Under the pieces are notes generated by a model that saw nothing but the letters and a program-made list of their open reading frames with translations, searched no databases and was not told the DNA's origin. Of a DNA stretch of 64,000 nucleotides, positions 52,640 through 63,022 are shown piece after piece. How positions within the stretch are numbered: position 1 is the first letter of the stretch; every line of letters starts with the position of its first letter. This stretch comes from Aristolochia californica (lineage: Eukaryota > Streptophyta > Magnoliopsida > Piperales > Aristolochiaceae): assembly GCA_029961685.1 (NCBI GenBank), contig JARWKL010000008.1:31001619-31065618 (forward strand). Reading direction: 5' to 3'. The position numbers and the translations under genes are program-made.

Positions 52640-55108
52640 TTCATTTTCATAGTGCGCGAAATAATTTTCTTCACTTTAAACATTTATTATAGTTTTCAAA
52701 TTTTTGTTTTGCATACATGGACTCTAAAATTTTCAATTTGTTGCGATCTATTTTGCCTTATAGTTTTTTTTTTTTTTCGAGAAAAATGTGAGAGTGAAAA
52801 CTCAAGTTTGGATCTCAAAAAAAAAATTTGAACATCCACAAATGCTAAGAAACATAATTCCAAAAAGTATCTTTGATTTTTAAGGATCGGCAAAAAGTGG
52901 GTTGTTTGGCTCAGGTAAATATCCAACCACTTGAGAATTTTATTTTTTCTACTCCTTGAAGTTTTTGGCATCATTAGGCCACTTGCATCCTCAACATGTT
53001 TCGGGCATGCAGGGACACCACATTTAAAGCATGTTAGGATCAGTTAGAGGTCCCTTTCCTATAAAATTCTACGAAGCTAATTAATAGGGGTTGTACTAGT
53101 GGAATTTCCCAAACAAGGATAAAAAAACCTTGGAGTTCATTTTTTAAAGAGCGTGAAATAATTCTCTTCAAGTTTACATTTATTATGGTTTTCAAATAGT
53201 TTTTTTGTATACATGGACTCTAAAATTTTCATTTTGGTGCGATCTATTTTGCCTTATGTCTTTTTTGTTTACGAGAAAAATGGGAGAGTGAAAACTCAAG
53301 TTTGGATCTGAAAAAAAAAAGTTGAACATTCACAATTCCTGAGAGAGATAATTCCAAAAAGTATCGGTGATTTTTAAGGATAGGTAAAAAGTGGGTTGTT
53401 TGGCACTGGTAAATATCCAACCACTTGAGGTTTTGATTTTTTCTACTCCTAGCGATTTTTGGCATCATTAGGCCACTTGCATCCTCAACATGTTTCTGGC
53501 AAGCATGGATACCATATTTAAAGCATGTTAGGATCAGTTAGAACTCCCTTTCCTATAAAATTCCACCAAGCTAATTATTAGGGGTTTGTACTAGTGGAAT
53601 TTCCCAAACATGGATAACAAAACCTTGGAGTTCATTTTTATAGTGTGTGATATAATTTTCTTCACTTTTACATTTATTATGGTTTTCAAATTTTTTTTTT
53701 GCTTACATGGTCTCTAAAATTTTTATTTTGTTGCGATCTATTTTGCCTTATATCTTTTTTGTTTACGAGAAAAATGGGAGAGTGAAAACTGAAGTTTGGA
53801 TCTGAAAAAAAAAATTGAACATGCACAAATGCTGAGAGAGATAATTCCAAAAAGTATCTGTGATTTTTAAGGATACGCAAAATGTGGGTTGTTTGGCTCT
53901 GGTAAATATCCAACCACTCGAGAATTTGATTTTTTCTATTCCTTGAGATTTTTGGCATCATTAGGCCACTTGCATCCTCAACATGCTTCTGGCATGCATG
54001 GACACCACATTTAAAGCATGGTAGGATCAATTAGAAGTCCCTTTCCTATAAATTTCCACAAAGCTAATTATTAGGGGGTTGTACTAGTGGAATTTCCCAA
54101 ACATGGATAACAAAACCTTGGAGTTCATTTTTATAGTGCGTGAAATAATTTTTTCACTTTAAACATTTATTATGGTTTTCAAATTTTTTTTTTGCATATA
54201 TGGACTCTAAAATTTTCAATTTGTTGCGATCTATTTTGCCTTATATCTTTTTTGTTTACGAGAAAAATGGGAGAGTAAAAACTCAAGTTTGGATCTGAAA
54301 AAAAAAATTTGAACATCCACAAATGCTGTGAGAGATAATTCCAAAAAGTATATGTGATTTTTAAGGATCGCCAAAAAGTGGGTTGTTTGGCTCTGGTAAA
54401 TATCCAACCACTTGAGAATTTTATTTTTTCTGCTCCTTGAGATTTTTGGCATCATTAGGCCACTTGCATCCTCAACATGTTTCTGGCATGCAGGGACACG
54501 ACATTTAAAGCATGTTAGGATCAGTTAGAAGTCCCTTTCCTATAAAATTCTACCAAGCTAATTAATAGGGGTTGTACAAGTGGAATTTCCCAAACATGGA
54601 TAAGAAAACCTTGGAGTTCATTTTTTAAAGTGCGTGAAATAATTCTCTTCAAGTTTACATTTATTATGGTTTTCAATTTTTTTTTGCATACATGGACTCT
54701 AAAATTTTCATTTTGGTGCGATCTATTTTGCCTTATATCTTTTTTGTTTACGAGAAAATGGGAGAGTGAAAACTCAAGTTTGGATCTGAAAAAAAAAAGT
54801 AGAACATTCACAAATGCTGAGAGTGATAATTCCAAAAAGTAGCGGTGATTTTTAAGGATAGGCAAAAAGTGGGTTGTTTGGCTCAGGTAAATATCCAACC
54901 ACTTGAGGATTTGATTTTTTCTACTCCTAGAGATTTTTGGCATCATTAGGCCACTTGCATCCTCAACATGTTTCTGGCAAGCATGGACACCACATTTAAA
55001 GCATGTTAGGATCAGTTCGAAGTCCCTTTCCTATAAAATTCCACCAAGCTAATTATTAGGGGGTTGTACTAGTGGAATTTCCCAAACATGGATAACAAAA
55101 CCTTGGAG
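52640..55108. repeat. Two further copies of the two-monomer cassette
   Basis: Monomer pairs 52640/53136 and 54124/54617 each show cactttaaac in the first member, then gctaattaataggggttg, then ttctcttcaagtttac in the second. The monomer at 53631 separates them. The monomer at 52640 has an unusual 14-T run (52,764-52,777) that replaces tatcttttttgttta, so its open frames are altered. Confidence 0.8.
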
Positions 55109-58100
55109 TTCATTTTTTATAATGCGTGAAATAATTTTCTTCACTTTTACATTTATTATGGTTTTCAAATTTCTTTTTTGCATACATGGACTCTTAAATT
55201 TTCATTTTGTTGCGATCAATTTAGCCTTATATCCTTTTTGTTTACGAGAAAAATGGGAGAGTGAAAACTCAAGTTTGGATCTGAAAAAAAAAAGTTGAAC
55301 ATCCACAAATGCTGAGAGAGATAATTCCAAAAAGTATATGTGATTTTTAAGGATAGGCAAAAAGTGGGTTGTTTGGCTCTGGTAAATATCCAACCACTTG
55401 AGGATTTGATTTTTTCTACTCCATCAGATTTTTGGCATCATTAGGCCACTTGCATCCTCAACATGTTTCTGGCATGCATGGACACCACATTTAAAGTATG
55501 TTAGGATCAGTTAGAAGTCCCTTCCCTATAAAATTCCACCAAGCTAATTATTAGGGGGTTGTACTAGTGGAATTTCCCAAACTTGGATAACAAAACCTTG
55601 GAGTTCATTTTTTATTGCGCGTGAAAAAATTTTCTTCACTTTTACATTTATTATAGTTTTCAAATTTTTTTTTCCATATATGGACTCTTAAATTTTCATT
55701 TTGTTGCGATCTATTTTGCCTTATATCTTTTTTGTTTACGAGAAAAATGGGAGAGTGAAAACTCAAGTTTGGATCTGAAAAAAAAAATGTTCAACATCCA
55801 CAAATGATGAGAGAGATAATTCCAAAAAGTATCTGTGATTTTTAAGGATAGGCAAAAAGTGGGTTGTTTGGCTTTGGTAAATATCCAACCACTTGAGGAT
55901 TTAATTTTTTCTACTCCCTGAGATTTTTGGTAGCATTAGGGCCACTTGCATCCTCAACATATTTCTGGCATGCATGGACACCACATTTAAAGCATGTTAG
56001 GATCAGTTAGAAGTCCCTTTCCTATAAAATTCCACCAAGCTAATTATTTGGGGGCTGTACTAGTGGAATTTCCGAAACATGGATAACAAAACCTTGGAGT
56101 TCATTTTTTATAGTGCGTGAAATAATTTTCTTCACTTTTACATTTATTATGGTTTTCAAATTTTTTTTTTGCATACATGGACTCTAAAATTTTCATTTTG
56201 TTGCGATCTATTTTGCCTTATATCTTTTTTGTTTACGAGAAAAATGGGAGAGTGAAAACTCAAGTTTTGATCTGAAAAAAAAAAGTTGAACATCCACAAA
56301 TGCTGAGAGAGATAATTCCAAAAAGTATCTATAATTTTTAAGGATAGGCAAAAAGTAGGTTGTTTGGCTTTGGTAAATATCCAACCACATGAGGATTTGA
56401 TTTTTTCTACTCCTTGAGATTTTTGGCATCATTAGGCCACTTGGATCCTCAACATGTTTCTGGCATGCATGGACACCACATTTAAAGCATGTTAGGATCA
56501 GTTAGAAGTCCCTTTCCTAAAAAATTCCACCAAGATAATTATTAGGGGTTTGTACTAGTGGAATTTCCCAAACATGGATAACGAAACCTTGGAGTTCATT
56601 TTTTCTAGTGCGTGAAATAATTTTCTTCAATTTTACATTTATAATGGTTTTCAAATTTTATTTTGCATACATGGACTCTAAAATTTTCATTTTGTTGCGA
56701 TCTATTTTGCCTTATATCTTTTTTGTTTCAAGAAAAATGGGAGAGTGAAAACTCAAGTTTGAATCTGAAAAAAAAAGTTGAACATCCATAAATTCTGAGA
56801 GAGATAATTCCAAAAAGTATCTATGATTTTTAAGCATAGGCAAAAAGGTGGTTGTTTGGCTCTGGTAAATATCCAACCACTTGAGGATTTGATTTTTTCT
56901 ACTCCCTGAGATTTTTGGCATCATTAGGGCCCCTTGCATCCACAACATGTTTCTGGCTTGCATGGACATCACATTTAAAGCATCTTAGGATCAGTTAGAA
57001 GTCCCTTTCCTATAAAATTCCACCAAGCTAATTATTAGGGGATTGTATTAGTGGAATTTCCCAAACATGGATAACAAAACCTTGCAGTTCATTTTTTATA
57101 GTGCGTGAAATAATTTTCTTCACTTTTACATTTATTAGTGTTTTCAAATTTTTTTTTTGCATACATAGACTCTTAAATTTTTATTTTGTTGCGATCTATT
57201 TTGCCTTATATCTTTTTTGTTTACGAGAAAAATGGGAGAGTGAAAACTCAAGTTTGGATCTGAAAAAAAAAATTGAACATCCACAAATGCTGAGAGAGAT
57301 AATTTCAAAAAGTATATGTGATTTTTAAGGATAGGCAAAAAGTGGGTTGTTTGGCTCTGGTAAATATCCAACCACTTGAGGATTTGATTTTTTCTACTCC
57401 ATGAGATTTTTCGCATCATTAGGCCACTTGCATCCTCAACATGTTTCTGGCATGCATGGACACCACATTTAAAGCATGTTAGGATCAGTTAGAAGTGCCT
57501 TTCCTACAAAATTCCACCAAGCTAATTATTAGGCAGTTGTACTAGTGGAATTTCCCAAACATGGATAACAAAACCTTGGAGTTCATTTTTTATAGTGCGT
57601 GATACAATTTTTTCATTTTTAACATTTATTATGGTTTTCAAATTTTTTTTTTTGCATACATAGACTCTACAATTTTCAATTTGTTGCGATCTATTTTGCC
57701 TTATATGTTTTTTGTTTACGAGAAAAATGGGAGAGTGAAAACTAGTGTTTGGATATGAAAAAAAAAATTTGAACATCCACAAATGCTGAGAGAGATAATT
57801 CCAAAAAGTATCTCTGATTTTTAAGGATAGGGAAAAAGTGGGTTGTTTGGCTCTGGTAAATATCCAACCAATTGAGAATTTGATTTTTTCTACTCCTTGA
57901 GATTTTTGGCATCATTAGGCCACTTGCATCCTCAACATGTTTCTGGCATGCAGGGACACCACATTTAAAGCATGTTAGGATCAGTTAGAAGTCATTTTCC
58001 GATAAAATTCCACCAAGCTAATTATTAGGGGGTTGTACTAGTGGAATTTCCCAAACATTGATAACAAAACCTTGGAGTTCATTTTAATAGTGTAAGAAAT

Positions 58101-61100
58101 AATTTTCTTCACTTTTAACATTTATTATGGTTTTCAAATTTTTTTTTTGCATACATGGACTCTAAAATTTTCATTTTGTTGCGATCTATTTTGCCTTATA
58201 TCTTTTTTTTATACGTGAAAAATGGGAGACTGGAAACTCAAGTTTGGATCTGAAAAAAAAAATTTGAACACCCACAAAGGTTGAGAGAGATAATTCCAAA
58301 AAGTATCTGTGATTTTTAAGGATAGGCAAAAAGTTGGTTGTTTGGCTCTGGTAAATATCCAACCACTTGAGAATTTGATTTTTTCTACTCCTTGAGTTTT
58401 TTTGCATCATTAGGCCACTTGCATCCTCAACATGTTTCTGGCATGCATGGACACCACATTTAAAGCATGTTAGGATCAGTTAGAAGTCCCTTTCCTATAA
58501 AATTCAACCAAGCTAATTATTAGAGGGTTGTACTAGTGGAATTTCCCAAACAAGGACAACAAAACCTTGGAGTTCATTTTTTATAGTGCGTGAAATAATT
58601 ATCTTCACTTTTACATTTATTATGGTTTTCAAATTTTTTTTTTGCATACATGGACTCTAAAATTTTCAATTTGTTGCGATCTATTTGGCCTTATATCTTT
58701 TTTGTTTACGAGAAAAATGGGAAAGTGAAAACTCAAGTTTGGATCTGAAAAAAAAAATTTGAACATCCACAAATGCTGAGAGAGATAATTCCAAAAAGTA
58801 TCTGTGATTTTTAAGGGTAGGGAAAAAGTGGGTTGTTTGGCTCTGGTAAATATCCAACCACTTGAGGATTTGATTTTTTCTACTCCTTGAGATTTTTGGC
58901 ATCATTAGGCCACATGGATCCTCAACATGTTTCTGGCATGCATGGACACCACATTTAAAGCATGTTAGGATCAGTTAGAAGTCCCTTTCCTATAAAATTC
59001 CACCAACCTAATTATTAGGGGGTAGTATGAGTGGAATTTCCCTAACATGGATAACAAAACCTTGGAGTTCATTTTTTATAGTTCGTGAAATAATTTTCTT
59101 CACTTTTACATTTATTATGGTTTTCAAATTTTTTTTTGCATACATGGACTCTAAAATTTTCTTTTTGTTGCGATCTATTTTGCCATATATCTTTTTTGTT
59201 TACGAGAAAAATGCGAGAGAGAAAACTAAAGTTTGGATCTGAAAAAAAAAAAGTTGAACATCCACAAATGCTGAGAGAGATAATTCCAAAAAGTATCGGT
59301 GATTTTTAAGGATTGGAAAAAAGTGGGTTGTTTGGCTCTGGTAAATATCCAACCACTTGAGGATTTGATTTTTTCTACTCCCTAACATATTTTGCATCAT
59401 TAGTGCCACTTGCATCCTCAACATGTTTCTGGCATGCATGGACACCACATTTAAAGCATGTTAGGATCAGTTAGAAGTCCCTTTCCTATAAAATTCCACC
59501 AAGCTAATTATTAGGGGGTTGTACTAGTGGAATTTCCCAAACATGGAAAACAAAACCTTGGAGTTCATTTTTTATAGTGCGTGAAATAATTTTCTTCACT
59601 TTTACATTTATTATGGTTTTCAAAATTTTTTTTGCTTACATGGACTCTAAAATTTTCATTTTGTTGCGATCTATTTTGCCATATATCTTTTTAGTTTACG
59701 AGAAAAATGGGAGAGAGAAAACTCAAGTCTGGATCTGAAAAAAAGAATTTGAACATCCACAAATGCTGAGAGAGATAATTCCAAAATGTATCAGTGATTT
59801 TTAAGGATAGGAAAAAAGTGGGTTGTTTGGCTCTGGTAAATATCCAACCACTTGAGGATTTGATTTTTTCTACTCCCTGACATATTTGGCATCATTAGGG
59901 CCACTTGCATCCTCAACATGTTTCTGGCATGCATGGACACCACATTTATAGCATGTTAGGATCAGTTAGAAGTCCCTTTCCTAAAAAATTCCACCAAGCT
60001 AATTATAAGGGGGTTGTACTAGTGGAATTTCCCAAACATGGATAACGAAACCTTGGAGTTCATTTTTTCTAGTGCGTTTAATAATTTTCTTCAATTTTAC
60101 ATTTATAATTGTTTTCAAATTTTATTTTGCATACATGGACTCTAAAATTTTCATTTTGTTGCGATATATTTTACATTATATATTTTTTGTTTCAAGAAAA
60201 ATGGGAGAGTGAAAACTCAAGTTTGAATCTGAAAAAAAAAGGTTGAACATCCACAAATTCTGAGAGTGATAATTCCAAAAAGTATCTGTGATTTTTAAGG
60301 ATAAGCAAAAAGTTGGTTGTTTGGCTCTGGTAAATATCCAAACACTTGAGGATTTGATTTTTTCTACTCCCTGAGATTTTTGGCATCATTAGGGCCCCTT
60401 GCATCCACAACATGTTTCTGGCATGAATGGACATCACATTTAAAGCATCTGAGGATCAGTTAGAAGTCCCTTTCCTATAAAATTCGACCAAGCTAATTAT
60501 TAGGGGGTTGTATTAGTGGAATTTCCCAAACATGGATAACAAAACCTTGGAGTTAATTTTTTATAGTGCGTGAAATAATTTTCATCACTGTTACATTTAT
60601 TATGGCTTTCAAATTTCTTTTTGCATACATGGACTCTAAAATTTTCATTTTGTTGCGATCTATTTTGCCGTATATCTTTTTTGTTTACGAGAAAAATGGG
60701 AGAGTGAAAACTCAAGTTTGGATCTGAAAAAAAAAAGTTGAACATCCACAAATGCTGAGAGAGATAATTCCAAAAAGTAACAGTGATTTTTAAGGATAGG
60801 CAAAAAGTGGGTTGTTTGGCTCTGGTAATTATCCAACCACTTGAAGATTTGATTTTTTCTACTCCTTGAGATTTTTGGCATCATTAGGCCACTTGGATCC
60901 TCAACATGTTTCTGACATGCATGGACACGACATTTAAAGCCTGTTAGGATCAGTTAGAAGTCCCTTTCCTATAAAATTCCACCAAGCTAATTATTAGGGG
61001 GTTGTACTAGTGGAATTTCCCTAACATGGATAACAAAACCTTGGAGTTCATTTTTTATTGTGCGTGAAATAATTTTCTTCACTTTTACATTTATTATGGT

Positions 61101-62481
61101 TTACAAATTTTTTTTTGCATACTTGGACTCTTAAATTTTCATTTTGTTGAGATCTATTTTGCCTAATATCTTTTTTGTTTATGAGAAAAATGGGAGAGTG
61201 AAAAATCAAGTTTTGATCTGAAAAAAAATAGTTGAACATCCAGAAATGCTGAGAGAGATAATTCCAAAAAGTATCTGTGATTTTTTAGGATAGGCAAAAA
61301 GTGGCTTGTTTGGCTCTGGTAAATACCCAACCACTTGAGGATTTGATTTTTTCTACTCCTTGAGATTTTTGGCATCATTAGGCCACTTGGATCCTCAACA
61401 TGTTTCTTGCATGCATGGACACCACATTTAAAGCATGTCAGGATCAGTTAGAAGTCCCTTTCCTATAAAATTCCACCAAGCTAATTATTAGGGGGTTGTA
61501 CTAGCTGAATTTCTCAAACATGGATAACAAAACCTTGGAGTTCATTTTTTATAGTGCTTGAAATAATTTTCTTCACTTTTACATTTATTATGGTTTTTAA
61601 ATTTTTTTTTTGCATACATGGACTCTAAAATTTTTATTTTGTTGCGATCTATTTTGCGTTATATCGTTTTTTTTTACGAGAAAAATGGGAGAGTGAAAAC
61701 TCAAGTTTGGATCTGAAAAAAAAAAGTTGAACATCCACAAATGCTGAGAGAGATAATTCCAAAAAGTATCTGTGATTTTTAAGGATAGGCAAAAAGTGGG
61801 TTGTTTGGCTCTGGTAAATATCCAACCACTTGAGGATTTGATTTTATCTACTCCCTGAGATATTTGGCATCATTAGGCCACTTGCATCCTCAACATGTTT
61901 CTGGCATGCATGGACACCACATTTAAAGCATGTCAGGATCAGTTAGAAGTCCCTTTCCAATAAAATTCCACCAAGCTAATTATTAGGGGGTTGTACTAGT
62001 TGAATTTCCCAGACATGGATAACAAAACCTTGGAGTTTATTTTTTATAATGCGTGAAATAATTTTCTTCACTTTTACATTTATTATGGTTTTCAAATTTT
62101 TTTTTGCATACCTGGACTGTAAAATTTTCATTTTGTTGCGATATATTTTTCCTTATATCTTTTTTGTTTACGAGAAAAATGGGAGAGAGAAAACTCAAGT
62201 TTGGAACTGAAAAAAAAAAGTTGAACATCCACAAATGCTGTGAGAGATAATTCCAAAAAGTATCTGTGAATTTTAAGGATAGGCAAAAAGTGGGTTGTTT
62301 GGCTCTGGTAAATATCCAACCACTTGAGGATTTGATTTTTTCTACTCCCTGTGATATTTGGCATCATTAGGCCACTTGCATCCTCAACATGTTTCTGGCA
62401 TGCATGGACACCACATTTAAAGCATGTTAGGATAAGTTAGAAGTCCCTTTCCTATAAAATTCCACCAAGCTAATTATTAGG

Positions 62482-62784
62482 GGGTTGTACTAGTGGAATT
62501 TCCCAAACATGGATAACAAAACCTTGGAGTTCATTTTTTATAGTGCGTGAAATAATTTTCTTCACTTTTACATTTATTATGGTTTTCAAATTTTTTTTTG
62601 CATACATGGACTCTAAAATTGTAATTTTTTTGCGATCTATTTTGCCATATATCTTTTTTGTTTACGAGAAAAATGGGAGAGTGAAAACTCAAGTTTTGAT
62701 CTGAAAAAAAAAGTTGAACATCCACAAATGCTGAGAGAGATAATTCCAAAAAGTATCTGTGATTTTTAAGGATAGGCAAAAAAT
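62482..62784 (+). repeat. Long half (A) of the internally duplicated monomer
   Basis: The stretch from gggttgtactagtgg to just before gggttgtttggctc is about 303 bp and contains the T run, the three conserved CpGs and the A run. It shares ordered anchors with the following half: gggttgta with gggttgtt, ttcatttttt with ttgatttttt, gcatacatggac with gcatgcatggac (in most copies), gcgatct with aggatca, and gccttatat with tcctataa. Anchor spacings are 303, 295, 291, 290 and about 299 bp, so the two halves are collinear. About 110 bp around the A run has no clear partner in the short half. I infer an ancient tandem duplication of a unit of about 190 bp, with either a gain in this half or a loss in the other. 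Confidence 0.6.
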
Positions 62785-63022
62785 GGGTTGTTTGGCTCTG
62801 GTAAATATCCAACCACTTGAGGATTTGATTTTTTCTATTCCCTGAGATTTTTGGCATCATTAGGCCACCTGCATCCTCAACATGTTTCTGGAATGCATGG
62901 ACACCACATTTAAAGCATGTTAGGATCAGTTAGAAGTCTCTTTCCTATAAAATTCCACCAAGCTAATTATTAGAGGGTTGTACTAGTGGAATTTCCCAAA
63001 CAAGGACAACAAAACCTTGGAG
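62530..63022 (+). repeat. Reference monomer (493 bp) with landmark anatomy
   Basis: This copy is used here to describe the monomer. In order it holds a CpG in gtgcgtga (62,546), a TTTATT box (62,573-62,578), a run of 9 T (62,591-62,599), gcatacatggac (62,600), a CpG in tgcgatct (62,633), a CpG in tttacgag (62,665), a run of 9 A (62,704-62,712), gagagataattcc, gggttgtttggctc (62,785), gatttgattttttct (about 62,822), a catggac element (about 62,891), a TATAAAA element (62,946-62,952) and gggttgtactagtgg (62,975). Most other monomers keep all of these in the same order. The T run and A run vary in length between copies and cause most of the small length differences. The T run and A run are separated by about 104 bp. 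Confidence 0.95.
62785..62974 (+). repeat. Short half (B) of the internally duplicated monomer
   Basis: This is about 190 bp from gggttgtttggctc to just before gggttgtactagtgg of the next copy. It carries the gatttgattttttct, gcatcattagg, catgcatggac and TATAAAA elements, and aligns in order with the ends of the long half. It is more GC-rich and more conserved between monomers than the long half, and has no long A or T run. The pairing with the long half is my own alignment by eye and is weak in the middle, so treat it as a hypothesis that a dot plot of the consensus would settle. Confidence 0.55.

Noticed and set aside
62704..62712. A run as a retroposon poly(A) tail or transcription terminator
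   Set aside because: It sits at the same place in every monomer with no target-site duplication or preceding hairpin, so it is a fixed part of the satellite.
62530..63022. A trimer of three units of about 164 bp
   Set aside because: 493 divides near 3 x 164, but I see ordered matches only at offsets of about 290-303 bp; no third set of anchors is convincing.
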